A stretch of 64,000 nt of DNA from Blastomyces gilchristii SLH14081 (taxonomy: Eukaryota; Ascomycota; Eurotiomycetes; Onygenales; Ajellomycetaceae): positions 3,871,632 through 3,935,631 of the forward strand of contig NW_003101682.1 in assembly GCF_000003855.2 (NCBI RefSeq), read 5' to 3'. The translations under genes and the position numbers were made by a program. Within the stretch, counting starts at the first letter, position 1; the number at the start of each line of letters is the position of its first letter. The notes under the pieces are model-generated. The model was not told the origin of the DNA, ran no database searches, and worked only from the letters and a program-made list of their open reading frames with translations. Below, in pieces: positions 22,145 through 34,025 of this stretch.

Positions 22145-23817
22145 TTAAAGCTTTTAGACAACTGCTTCATCATGAACTGACTCAATTTTTCAAATAAGAA
22201 CCTGCTGATAGATTCATCAAAAAGCTCTCAATCATACAAGTATTTTATCCCTATCGCTGATCACATACCCCGTGTGATGGTGGAGTTATCCAGTCAAATG
22301 TTAACCAAACATTGTTCGAAACTCCTATGTGGGATTATCCCCTGTTCACCCCTATAACACCACAACCCCAGGTCAAATTGCCATAGAAATTGTAAGATGA
22401 AGAGACCTAGTCATATGCATCAATCTTCTTGATTTTGGAAGATTTCTGATCTGTAATTGTGAAGATATCTGAAGAGCAATCTCCGCGAAAACACTGTCTA
22501 TCTTTGATGTTCTAAAACATCAATGCTAAGTCTCACACATGTACCGCCCTTCTCAATCTGGCCCATCTCTGGCAGAAAGATACAAAAGGATACCTCGGCA
22601 ATAGTATTGAGCACATAATCAATGAACACATCTGAAGTGCAACCTCCGTGAAAACCATCTGAAGTGCAACCTGTGTGAAAACCCTGGCTGTCTTTGGTGT
22701 TTCAAGACATCAATGCCAACTATCACTCACATATCACCCTTTCCATTCGGGCCCATCTCCGACAGAAAGATATAAAAAGATACCTCATCAATAGTATCTA
22801 ATACATAATCAGCAGACAATTACACATCAATAAATACAAAATCAGTATACTTCAAGATCTGACTAGTCTTTGATCCCTGCATAGTGAGATATATTAAATG
22901 TAGTTTTAATATCTCAATATTCAATAGATTCTGCAAGGGATTGAGAACAGTAACACTAGATTTCTATTGAATTTGAGAATTAACTTCATATTGATATAAT
23001 CATTGACAAAGCCTTCTATTTTCAGATATAAATAATCAGTTTCTCTACATCTCACTGACAATATTTATATTATTATATAGAAACAGACTTATAATCTCTA
23101 TAATATCTAGACTCTGAAGAGGAAAAGTCTTGATAGAGAGTATATAGTAGTATATATCTTAGCAGTTTCTATCTCATTCTTTTGCAGCAGTTAATGCAAA
23201 AAAAAAAAAAGATCTTAGAATTAGTTTTTTACTTGTCTTGAAAAAGTAAGATATTTTTCTCTGAGTTTTATACAATATTCTTACAAAGAATTAAAAACAG
23301 AGTTGTTTTCTATCATAATTTCACATTCTTTTAAGTAAGAATTACTTTTTCAGTGACTGAAGAGCTTTTATTAATACTTAATTATGTTTTACACTTTTTA
23401 TTAACTGATTTGAGTTGCACACTTGTTGTGTGAGAAGAATTGAATGATTTGAAATAAAATTGAATCATTTTAATCAAATTCTCTGCAAAAAATTGACTTA
23501 TTTTTTATTAGTTTTTCTCTTAAAAACTGTTATATTATCTGATTTATTATCAGTTGATATCATACTTTTCCTCACTGTATCTTAAGAAAGAGATTGTAAA
23601 GATTTTATTGATTTATCTTAAAAATTAATTATAGTTTATTAGATTCTCTTCAAAAATCTAACCTAGTTACTGAACTACTGTGAAAGAAATCAGATGTTTT
23701 ATACATAAAAGTCTTTCATTCTTCTTTTGAAATAGTCTGATTAACTTTTCAATTGAAAATAGACTGATAAATCTCTCAATTGAAACAGTCTGATCAACTT
23801 TTCATTAAGTGAGTAAA
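22145..23817 (+). promoter_or_regulatory. LINE-2 5' leader with tandem monomers
   Basis: A 1.67-kb untranslated leader, the same length as in LINE-3. Its first 650 bases are markedly GC-richer than the rest. Two tandem, diverged monomers of about 180 bp (about 22445-22640 and 22645-22815) share the order TCTGAAG.GCAA...GTGAAAAC..TGTC.TCTTTG.TGTT...AAACATCAATGC, then CGGGCCCATCTC/GGCCCATCTC, AGAAAGATA and ATAATCA. Repeated leader monomers work as internal promoters in some LINEs; that role here is inference. The remaining kilobase is AT-rich with no gene. Confidence 0.7.
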
Positions 23818-25392
23818 ATGAGTTCAAAAATACACTCAGAGACTATTCCTGAGATTGAAATTCTGAAGAGAAGAAAGAAAGAAGAAATAGAGAAATAACA
23901 AGTTCTTGAAACACGGAAACTTGAAAAAGCAAGCAAAATTCTGGAAAAACAGTGTCTGAGTAACATAAATAAAGAAGTTCTGTTAATTCTTCATATTCAG
24001 ATTAGACAACTACAGAAGATAATGAAGTTCAAACTTGGAATTTCAAACACAGTTTAAAAAACATTGAAAATTCCGAGTATAATCACTGACTCTTTTTCTT
24101 TTTCTTTCACTTCTTCTACTTCTTCTTCTTCTTCTTTGAATCAGAAGAAAACATATACTTAAGCAGCAGAATCTGCTGTCTCTAAATCTGCTATCTCAAA
24201 ACCTGTTCAAAATTCTGAGAAAACTGAGAAGAATATTGCTTGTACTTCTATTCATAGAAAAGAAGAGAAAAAAATGCAAAAACAGAAAATCTTTCAAATC
24301 TTCAGAAATAGAAGACTTATTCTCAAAGTCTCAAATTAGAAGATCTTACAGAGAAACAAGCTAAACTCAAATCTCATTTTCAGAATCAGAAATGAAATTA
24401 ATCAGCAGTTGTTTTCTCAGTTAATGACTGATATTGAAGTTCAAAAATCAGTTATAGCTTTAATTGAGTCGTCTTTCTTTGAAAATTCCATCATTCTGAC
24501 TACAATGGCTGAATTCAGTGCAGAATTGCTCATTCAGAATTGAAATATCTGAAAATTAGTAATAGAATCTGTGTTAAACACAATAATTCTATCTGAGCAA
24601 GATGAAAAGTGAAACAAATTCATTCTTTATAATATTTCAGTTGAAATTTTTGACTGTGAGAAAGAAATACTACTTCTTAAAAATCAATTAGAAGAATATA
24701 ATTCTATTCAACTGAGAAAAGGTTCTGTTTAACTAAATTCAATTGAGTTCAGACAAAGCAGAAGAAATGTCTCTGTTCTAGTATATATAAAGAGACTTAA
24801 ATACTGAAAAATATCTGAAGTAAGAGAGACAAATTTGAAAATAAGAGTTCATGAATACAAAAACTCAAGAATGAATCTCAAAGCTCAAACACAGTGTTCA
24901 AACTGTCAAAGATATAAATACTTTGCAATCTCTTATTTCAGAGATTTAAAATGCACATTCTGTGCTAGACATTATAAAACTAGTGAGTATAAATGTGAAA
25001 TATGCTTAAAAAGGGATGAAATATGTTAACAAACTCTGCTAAAATGCTTTAATTGCAAAGAAAAACATATATCTAGCTCAAAAGAATGCATGTTTACTTC
25101 AAGAACTCAAAAGAACTGAAGAAAACATGAAGCTCAAAGTCAATCTAAAACTGAAGAGAATACTCAAGTCAGTAAATCTATAACTGCAAGCTTAAAAAGA
25201 AGAAACTCTTAATTATCTAAATCTTCAAACTTCAATTCATCAGCCTAAAATAAACAGAATTTGAATTCTCAAACACGGGTTATGATTAGAGAATTGAGAA
25301 ATAACTCTGATAATAAACTAGATAGAATGTAAGCTGTTGAGATACCTGCTTTTTAAAATAGTTACAATCTACTATCTGATAATAGTGATTAA
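23818..25392 (+). pseudogene. LINE-2 ORF1: nucleic-acid-binding zinc-knuckle protein (broken)
   Basis: Start ATG 23818 (MSSKIHS...), stop 25390-25392. It is shorter than the LINE-3 copy at the N-terminus by a 30-base in-frame difference. Charged coiled-coil-like N-terminus (EIEILKRRKKEEIEK), a Ser-rich middle (24105-24135), then three Cys/His knuckles at 24897-25110, of which the open frame at 24835-25029 holds the first two. The role is to bind LINE RNA. Stops include TAA at Gln positions (23898, 25027) and TGA at Trp positions. Confidence 0.85.
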
Positions 25393-25421
25393 ATTCTACT
25401 CTATCTCTAGTCTCTTTTAGT

Positions 25422-28400
25422 ATGAATATACAACAAAAACATCAAAAAAATTTAGAAACTGTTTAAAAATGACATTTATTTAAAACAATGTGAATAGAAA
25501 CTTAAATTATATTTATTCTTATCTTCAAATTGCATTTGAATAAAAAGTTGCTTTTATACTTCTTCAGAAACTGAATTTTGATGCTGAGCAAAAGTATATC
25601 ATTTCTTATTCAAGCTATTACTGCTCTCTATCTCAAAAGACTTGATAAAGTCAAGAGTAGTTAATATTTGATATCATGTCTGACCCTGATATTCTAGTTA
25701 GTGATATTATAGATAAAGGGAATGAGTTTAATACTATACAGCTTATAAATATCTATAATGAAAAGTCATTAAAGAAAAATAACAATATCTGAATAATTAA
25801 TAGAGCATTTTTGAACATAATTTTATTAAAAAAATCTATAATTATAGGAGATTTCAATACACATCATCTCTGATAAAATACAGAATGCAAAAGAGTAGTA
25901 AGAGCAGATAAATTGGTTAAATGAACTTTTGAGTATTCAATAGATTTAGTTAACAAGTCTGATCAACAAACATTGTTTAGAAAAGACATGAAACAGAAAT
26001 CTATTATAGATCTAATCTTCATGTCACAAAATCTAATTAAAAAAAGACTTATAAACTGATTTATTCATTCAAATAAGACATCAGAATCAGGTCATGAGAT
26101 TATTCAATTTAATATTAAACTGAGTGAAAAATAAATAAGTGAAAATCTTCTTCTCTTGAATCAGTATAACTTTGAAAAAGCTGATTAAAAAGAAGTTAAA
26201 GAATATATAAAACTGTTAAAATCTGAAAAGCAGAGTGAGCTCTATTGAAATCTTAGTCAAGATATCTCAAATGAACTGCTTGAGAGTAGAGTAAAGCTGA
26301 TTACATTTATTATTCTAACAAGTATTAGAGATAATATTTCAAAGAAGAAGTCTTCTGAGTATTTCACATTCTGATAAAATGAGAATATCACATCTAAAAG
26401 AAAACAATTAGTCACTACTAGAAGAGATTGAAAGAATGATGCTATATCTAATATTGAGTTTAAAGCTATCAGAAATAAATATTATTCAGATATTAAAAGA
26501 GTTAAAGCAGACTGCTAAAATAAATTTCTTGAAGAAGTATAAGAAAAAGAAGTTTTTAAAGCCTTTAAGTATACTAAAACAAGAGGTGCAGCAAAACTTT
26601 CAGCCTTAGAATATGAGTTTCAGAATAAATCATATAAAGGAAATTCTTTTGAGAAAAAATGTCAAGATTTCATGAGAATTCTCTTTCAAAACTCATCAGA
26701 TTCAGATTCAGAGAAAGAGAATATATCACTTTATAACTATATTAATGAAAATGACTGAGAATGATCTGAACTTATATAAGATGAACTAGACTCAGCTATC
26801 TTCTCAAGTTCAATTAAAACTGCTGCAGGGCCTGATTCAATCAATCATTTAATTATTCAAAATACATATTCCTACTTGAAGAATGAAAATTTTGAGCTCT
26901 TTTTCAATCTCATGAAAAATGATTATTATTCTGAATGCTGAAGAGAAGTCACTGACATGAGTCTTGTAAAATATAATAGAAAAGTTTTAATTATTAAGTT
27001 ATATAGAGTAATATCTCTATTGAAGTGTCTGAAAAAGATTTTAGAAAAGAAAATAGCTACTAGATTATCTTTTACAAGCTCTATTAGTGATTCTCTTCTA
27101 TTTAGTAAATAAATGAGAGATAGAAAACAATTCTCTGAAATTAACACTGTTCTCTCAGATATTTATAATATTTAAATAACAAAGCATGAATATCTGATCT
27201 CAACTGCAGTTTTTATTGATATAAAAGATACATTTAATTATGTTTCAAAGTCAAAGATGATTCAGACTTTGAAGATGTTTAAAATATGAGTTTCTCTAAT
27301 AAAATGAGTTAACTGTTTTATATTTAAAAGAATTGTATAACTATTCTTTGATGAAATAAAATAAGATAAGACTGAGATAAAAATAGAAGTATTATAAGGC
27401 TCTTTAATCTTACTTATTTTATTTGTAATATAAACTGCATATCTATTCAAGAGTAGAGATATAAAAATAGTGAGACTTTTAAGTTATATGAATGATATTG
27501 ATCTAGTCTAGAGTTGAAAAACAATCAAAGAGAATTTAAAAGTGATTGAAAAAGCAGTGAGGAAAATCTTTGTTAGAGTAGATATTAATCAAATTCAATT
27601 TGATATGAATAAAACAGAGTTAATTCATTTCTTTTCTAGATTTAATGAGAAAAAACTATGTCTAATGCTTTTAAATAAAGAGATTAAACTCACTTTGAAT
27701 GTCAAATAATTAGAAGTATAGTTAAACTTCAAGTTGAATTTTAAATATCATATTTAATAAAGAATTATCAAAACAGAAAGACTATTGAATAGTATAATCA
27801 AACTATCAAATATAGAGAGAGATCTATTCTTTCAGGCTATGAGACAGATATACATAGCCTGTATCATCTCAGTAGCTGATTATGAAGTTCAAGTTTAAAG
27901 AAATAATTAAGAAAATTTCACTGAACTCTTTCAAAGTCTGTAAAACAGAGCTTTGAGCAGAATTCTAACAGTATTCAAATCATCTTCTATTAAAGTAATG
28001 AAAATTAAAGCTTAAATTCTTTCTCCTACTATGAGATTTGAAAAGAACTGTATCAACTATACTCTGAGAGTTATAAGGAAAAGCTCAAATCATATAATCA
28101 GAGAAAGAGCCTCTTCTTCATTTTCATCAATTAACTCAGGAAATGAACTGAATTGAAATAGATTTCTTGATTAGAATAAGAATAATGCTTCAAAGAAAAT
28201 GCTGTCTCAACTGTACAGACTATGTTCACTGATTAAAAATCAATTTTCTTCATTAAATATTGAGAAAATTGATCATGAGAAGATATCTCTCTGAAGAGAA
28301 AAGCTGGAATCTCTCATAGACTTATAAATAAGTGAATTATCTAAAGAGAGAGAATATTAACAGTACTTGAAGAAGATCTCTATAATCAATATAAAAGACT

Positions 28401-29336
28401 CTATTCTGATTTACTCAGATCACTTAAAAGATGAGAATTGAAATAGATTAGATGCAGACATTGCTTATACTGAAGATATTATTAATTTCATTTCAGATTT
28501 CTGAAATTTGAGCTGTGAATCTGAAGTCTTTAATACTGAAATATTTATAATAATAAAAGCTTTCAAACTTATTGAAATAAAATCATATAAAAGAGAAAAT
28601 AGTTTCAAGAAGATATTAATATTTTCTGATAGTTAAGCTGCTTTAAAAAGACTTAGAAAGAGTTAGATTTATAATGATTAACTAAATCTTGAACTGATTT
28701 GAAATTGTGTTATAAAAATTCAAAAGAGAAGAATATTAAAACAGATAATTCATCTATATTAAGTTCCTACTCATATGAATATTCATGTCCATGAATTGAC
28801 TGATTCAGCTGTAAAAAAGAGTTCAGAATTAAGCAGATCTATTCAAAAAACAGTATTCTAATCTTTTATAAGAGAAAGATAAAAGAATCTTATTTAAATA
28901 AGTGAAATAACAGCTGACAGAAATAAAAGAAGAGTATACATTATTCAAGATTTAAAATAAAACTCAAGTGAAAATCTTGTTTAATTAAATGTAAACAGAA
29001 AATATTCTCATCTATAATTCAGCTGAAACTAGAACATGATTATTTCAAATCTTATATACAAAGATTTGATAATAGATTTGATTCAACAGAATGCTCATTC
29101 TGCAATGCAAATACAAATCCTGAGCATATTGTAATGTATTATACAGTATTCAACAGTCTCAGAGCCAGATTGAAAGAGAAGTATAATTTAAATCAATTAA
29201 ATATAAGATTCTTATTCTCAACTGAGACAGGAATTAAATACTTAATAAACTTGTATCAGAAACTCAAGCAGCTACAAGAAAACAGCTAAATTCAGAAATA
29301 TCTAAATATGAAGAGATGGAAATTGATCAGATATAG
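25422..29336 (+). pseudogene. LINE-2 ORF2: endonuclease, RT, RNase H (broken)
   Basis: ATG 25422 to TAG 29334-29336. The endonuclease block IIIGDFNTHHL appears near 25840-25875; FM.DIDLV, the RT catalytic box, near 27487-27510; and an RNase H stretch (ILIYSDHLKDEN) near 28404-28440. Here the second Asp of the Asp-Asp pair seen in LINE-3 has become His. The C-terminal Cys/His motif ECSFCNANTNPEHIVMYYTVFN lies near 29090-29155, with both Cys of the final CAL box lost. It is more damaged than LINE-3. The - strand open frames at 26926 and 27262 are shadows. Confidence 0.87.
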
Positions 29337-29527
29337 TCTGTTAAAACAGCTATATACTATCTTTTAATATTTTTTTTTGTTATAGTCTCTCTTTACTTTA
29401 TTTTTTCTTTTGTGTTCTTTTCTATCTACTTATTCAATGTGACTATCTTTAAGATTTTATTCTCTTTTCTTTTGTTATGATATTTCTAACTGGTTTTAAA
29501 GTATCAGAAGATGTTAAAATACTGCAA

Positions 29528-29814
29528 TGTGATGGGCTGCGCCTGATCATATAGACTATTTCATTACATTTCATAGATTTCTTGGCCTGAAAGCTCTGAT
29601 TCTCAAAAGCTCTGATTCTCAGTCACTGATTCTCAGCTGAGAAACTCACAGAGGTTCTATTCTCCTGCTCTGAAGCTTCATCTCATACATGTATAAATAT
29701 CTGCTCAGATTGCTGATTCTCACAGTTTCTCTTTTTTCCATCTCTAATGTTTTTCACTTTTGTTATATAAGAGCTATATCTTAATGCTGATCTATTCAGT
29801 GTAGACATCTTATA
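29528..29814 (+). repeat. Gypsy B 5' LTR
   Basis: 287 bp, TGTGATGGGCTGCGCC...GACATCTTATA. The opening matches the reverse complement of the gypsy D LTR end (GGGCGCAGCCCGCCACA), so B is closer to D than to A and E at this end. The terminal ACA is ATA. Confidence 0.88.
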
Positions 29815-30105
29815 CCTTGAAAATGTTTATTATTTTCTCATTAGAAATGATTACTCATTCAGATATCTGAGCATGTAATGATGTGTAATAATAAGAAAAT
29901 GAATAATCAGTTAAGTGAACACTCAGTCTCTAGATACAAGCTTACTTATCAGTTACTCTGGCTCTGCAACAAGATCTCATCAAGAGAGTGTTAGTGAAAG
30001 ACTTGAGAGTTCTGCCATTCTGAATGTATAAGATATTCATATGAATACACTTCTTCTGAAGAACTCTCAGACACAGATATCATACATTCAATAAATGATA
30101 TAGCT

Positions 30106-31265
30106 ATGTCTACTAATAATATAAGACAACTCTCAAATGCGAGTATAGACACAGTGTCACAGTGACTCTGAGAAATGTTGAAATTATAATAATAATAGAT
30201 AGCTGATATGCATGTGAATCAATAATATCAATATGAAGAAATTCAAGGATTAATTCAATAAGAAATCTCTGTACAGATAATTTCAACACTGACTAAATCA
30301 GATATGAATAAAATGAAAGTACTAAAGAAATGTCTAAATACTTCTGTATATTTTAATACTTCTGATCTCACTCTCTATCTGTTATGAAGATTAGACATGC
30401 TTATAATACTAAGTGTAGATGAAGATGTCATTAGTTTATTCACTAGTCAAGATTGATATATCAATGATCAATTGAAAGATCAAGTGAAACAGAAGCTTTA
30501 TTCATGAATAAAGACATATGAATCAGTGTTATGTATATCTGACAACATTATTAGATATCTTAATATTCTGTTAAGAGACACTGCTATGCAGCAGAAGACA
30601 TTAGATTAATTACAGAGTGTCTGACAGAGAAATACTTCTCTCACAATATTCATCCCTGACTTCAACATCAAGGTTCTAGAAGTAGACAGTCAATCTTGAG
30701 AGAATTGAATAAAGATTAGCATGCTCAAGAAGACATTAACTTTTGAACTCTTACAAGCTCTTATAAGTGTAGACAAAGACCTGATTTATAAAGACTTCTA
30801 CATACAACTCTGAACATTGAATGACTGTTCTATCAAGCTTGAAAGTATACAGAACAATGATAGAAGATATTACACTCATATATCTGTGTTGAAGAATAAT
30901 AATACAGATGTCATGAATTGAGTAGACTTAAATATCTATACACAAGCAAGAGTCTCTGCTGTTCAAACAGGCTTCTGAGTGTCTGAGATTGCTTCTGAAG
31001 AAGCTACTAATTGATATCAATAAGAAATATGCATCAATTGTAACTGATCAGAGTATATCACTTTCAACTACTGATCAGTCTACATATCTTCTTATTTAAA
31101 GAAAGAAATGATGTCTGTTCACATCAATCACATTATCTTAGAAGAAGACTTGAAAGATAACTATGAGAATGTCTTGATAAAACAGGGAAAAGATTAGCTT
31201 CTGCTCAAACTTCTAAACAGAAGCTTGAAGAGGTCAGATAATAATAATTTAAAGAGAAAATAATA
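30106..31265 (+). pseudogene. Gypsy B gag
   Basis: ATG 30106 (MSTNN...), aligned with the other family starts. The zinc knuckle near 31028-31065 has both a Tyr in place of the metal-binding His and a Tyr in place of the last Cys, plus a TGA in the middle, so it is dead twice over. The rest is a Gln/Leu-rich capsid-like region with TGA at Trp codons and TAA at Gln codons. Confidence 0.8.
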
Positions 31266-32374
31266 ATGAATACAATTCTGATATTTACTGTGATAAATAA
31301 CATGTATAATATGAAAGCCATGATATATAGCAGTGTATGTCACTATGCAATGATTAAATCTTCAGTTCAAAGACACTGAAACTGAGACTGACCATGTGAC
31401 TGTGTCTGGGACCAGGATCAGATTTTTTGATAGTCTCATTACCAATTTGACTGATCACATTACACAGTTTTAACATTAGATAGTAGTCTCATACTGTCTC
31501 AGTGAGACTTACTGTCTACTCTTGTCACATTTTTCAAATGAGATCATGATTTCTACTTCTCAATTTAAATTATTTTTATTGCTTTAAATGACTTTAAATC
31601 TCATTTGAGTGCTACCAAAAAGTGTTACTTTTTAAAAAGTTAAAAATAGTCTAAAAAAACCATAAAATGTCTAAAAATAGTAACTTTATGCCAAGAATGG
31701 GACTAAATGAGATCAAATGAAACTAAATGAAATCAAATGAGACTAAATGAGATCAAATGAGATCAATTTCTCATTTTTTTTCAAGTCATGGTTTCATTTT
31801 AAGATCTGATATATAGTCACTTTGCATGTTTTTTTAATGACTAGTCCCAGCAGGATTCATGCCAAGAAATGTATGAGATCAGACCAAATGAGATCAAATG
31901 TGAAATTCATGGTTTCAGCAGTCAGTCTACTGCAACCTTCAATATATTCTCTTATCAAAACTCTGACTTCTCACAGAATTCAATGACTTAAAAGATGTTT
32001 GCATCTATTACATGATAAAACTAAACATAGATGTTGAAGAACATCAATGTGAAGATGTTTATAAATATGAGATTAATAATCTTGACTATAATCTTATACT
32101 AGAACTCATCTAACTATCTGAATAAGGTATGTTATTACACACTTAAAACAGAAGTTTAATATTCTCTAATAATGATTGAGTTCATGAAGATGATGTTCAC
32201 AAGACTATAAAGCTGACACAGATCTCTATTAACACTTATGAATTACTCTGAAAGAGCTTCTGATAAAGTTACTGACAAGGTTACTATCAGCAGAATTATT
32301 TGACAATCTACTTCATCAGTCTGACTGATATTAAAAAAGCTCTAGAAAAGCTATCTCATGTTATAATAATAGAC
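31266..32374 (+). pseudogene. Gypsy B protease and start of RT, split by a MITE
   Basis: ATGAATACAATTCTG at 31266 matches the protease start of gypsy A. The frame reads to SVQRH at about 31375, is interrupted by MITE copy 2, and resumes at 31930 with CNLQYILLSKL...FNDLKDVC and, near 32065-32115, YEINNLDYNLILEL. It ends at 32374, where gypsy A would continue CTCTTATACAAAACTG and the Helitron begins instead. Confidence 0.82.
31384..31929 (+). mobile_element. hAT-derived MITE, copy 2 (546 bp, expanded)
   Basis: GAGACTGACC...GTCAGTCTA; the first base is G instead of T. Duplication CTGAAACT (31376-31383) versus CTGCAACC (31930-31937), two mismatches. It is 40 bp longer than the other copies because of extra near-copies of ACTAAATGAGATCAAATG at about 31690-31765. 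It is inserted in the protease of gypsy B. Confidence 0.88.
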
Positions 32375-32639
32375 AAGCTTCAATCACTCACTTGCACTCG
32401 CTTAGTTAGCTTGAAAAACATGTCATTTAATTCCTCAGATTGAATGTAATGAGATATTCATGAATATGAACAGCTTCACATGACTTGTATAGATGAATTC
32501 CATGTAATTTACAACTGTTAATAGAGAATAACTACATAGAAAAAAGATGAATATCACTGTAGCAGTGTTGTAGAGTTAATGTAGAAGCTTCAAGTAAGAT
32601 GTAATTAAATGTCAAACAGGTTATATAAAGATCTTAGAA

Positions 32640-33700
32640 CTATAATATATATAGTCAGTAATAGAAACATGCTACAATTCTCTTTAATTAATCATCAAAT
32701 CATCTGTAATATAATTGAAGCAGTTAAAATGACTGAATATAAGTAGAGAACTGCAAGAGAAACAGCTCAGAAATTGTGAAATTACAGCTAATAATAGTGC
32801 AGAGCAACCTCAGTAAGCTCAGTAAGCTCAGAGAGCTCAGAAGACTCAGCAGTCTGTCAATCTGTTTATACTTACTTCTCAGCAGTCACATCAGCAGCTC
32901 ATCAATATATAAATTCCTGAAGATAGGCTATAGCTGCTGATAGAATAAATAGTCAAGAAAGACAGTAAGATTATTACATAGCTGTATAAGATAAAGCTCA
33001 AGAGAAATATAGTGCTGTATGAGAAGAAATTTGAGTCTGAGTTAAAATGAATAATAAATATATAATCAGCACTTATTCATAGCTGTGATATCAAAGTCAC
33101 TCAACTATATAACTTATATGAGAAGAATAATAATTCATTTATTAAGTGTGTTATAGTCTCTGATATATTGAAGAGAGTCTGTGTAAATTATTATTACAAT
33201 TTACTGACTAAACACTGCAGCTTGTAGCTTGATAAGTAATGAATTATCTCTATAGTATATAAATTTATTAGCAAAATGTATATATAAAATGTATATACTA
33301 ATATAACAATAACAGAAAATTAGCAGTCTCTCATCCCTGTCAATACAGAGAAGAATAAGAAGAAGAAGAAAAAGAAAAAGAAGCAGACTATCAGTGTGAA
33401 GCTGAGTCAGATAACTGAGCTATTTAGTCTAATTAAAAAGAAACAGATGATGTTTATGACTCTGAAGAATGAAGAGAAGAATAATAAAGTGAGTGATAGT
33501 AAAGCTATGAAGTTAAAGTTATTACAGCTGCAGATGGAGATACACTGACTCTGTAAGATGAAGAAAGAGATGAAATATTTATATAGAGAGTAAGATAAGA
33601 TTATAAGTCTGTTACAGATAACTCAGCTCAGTCAACAGAGTGTCTTCACAGGTATTACAGCCTTGATTAAAAAAATTAAAAAATAAAAAATAATGTGAGC
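32640..33700 (+). pseudogene. Degenerate Gln-rich / Lys-rich coding stretch of unknown function in the Helitron
   Basis: A + strand frame, opposite to the Helitron helicase, is readable from about 32740 if TAA/TAG are taken as former Gln codons. It has a Gln/Ala-rich run (EQPQ.AQ.AQRAQKTQQ) at 32800-32850, a middle of mixed helices (NIVLYEKKFESELK, then YNLYEKNNNSFIKCVIVSDIL) at 32995-33175, a lysine block at 33352-33390, and a Met/Lys/Leu-rich coiled-coil-like end (KAMKLKLLQLQMEIH) at 33500-33545. The amino-acid pattern looks like a real former protein, not simple sequence. I do not recognise it. It could be a Helitron accessory gene, a captured host gene, or part of another transposon. Confidence 0.4.
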
Positions 33701-33882
33701 AGGCTGTATAAGCTGTATGAGATATAAGAATGAGTCTGATGAGATATTATTACTTTTTTCTTTTCTTTAATAGCTAGTGTTAAATTGAAATGACATTTTT
33801 TTACATGTTCAAAGACTTCTAGTTTAATGTCTGATAATGACATTGTGAGAATAATAGAGAAAAAATAGCAGTAGTAGAAGAA

Positions 33883-33993
33883 TTAATTAAGAAACTGTAG
33901 AATCTCTGAATATATTGTATTTAATATATATCTCTCATCATTCTTATCTAGTAAGACAGTCAACTGATTAACATCTGTAGTTTAAAAGAGTGC
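33883..33993 (-). pseudogene. Helitron helicase, extreme C-terminus
   Basis: Reads TTDVNQLTVLLDKND, then ILNTIYSEILQFLN and stop (33883-33885). It joins exactly to the end of the fragment at 47639 to give the PIF1/Helitron ending LYVALSR-T-DVNQL. Gypsy D sits between them. The first codons after the junction hold a TAA in place of Arg/Ser. Confidence 0.85.
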
Positions 33994-34025
33994 TGTAAGA
34001 GGCCTATGCTGAATAGATTGATATA
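33994..34025 (-). repeat. Gypsy D 3' LTR, left fragment
   Basis: TGTAAGAGGCCTATGCTGAA... for 32 bases, then LINE-3. It continues at 42072. The last 14 bases are the LINE-3 target duplication (AATAGATTGATATA here, AATAGATCGGTATA at 42058-42071). Confidence 0.9.

Larger units (their letters stand above)
22145..29527 (+). mobile_element. LINE-2: full-length-type Tad LINE, 3' end cut off by gypsy B
   Basis: 5' leader (22145-23817), ORF1 (23818-25392), ORF2 (25422-29336) and the first 190 bases of the 3' UTR. Compared with LINE-3 and LINE-4, the last 250-470 bases, including the (AAT)n tail, are displaced by the gypsy B LTR at 29528. The exact 5' boundary is uncertain by about 30 bases; homology with LINE-3 starts at CATGAACT near 22172. 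Confidence 0.88.
29528..32374 (+). mobile_element. Gypsy B: 5' part of a Ty3/gypsy element, inserted in LINE-2
   Basis: 5' LTR (29528-29814), gag from 30106, and protease from 31266, split by a MITE (31384-31929) and cut at 32374 by the Helitron. It has the same family layout as gypsy A. The bases before the LTR (tgcaa) are the expected 5-bp duplication; the partner is outside the window. Its uninterrupted gag stretch (30900-31250) supplies the empty sites that prove the hAT and gypsy E insertions in gypsy A. Confidence 0.88.
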
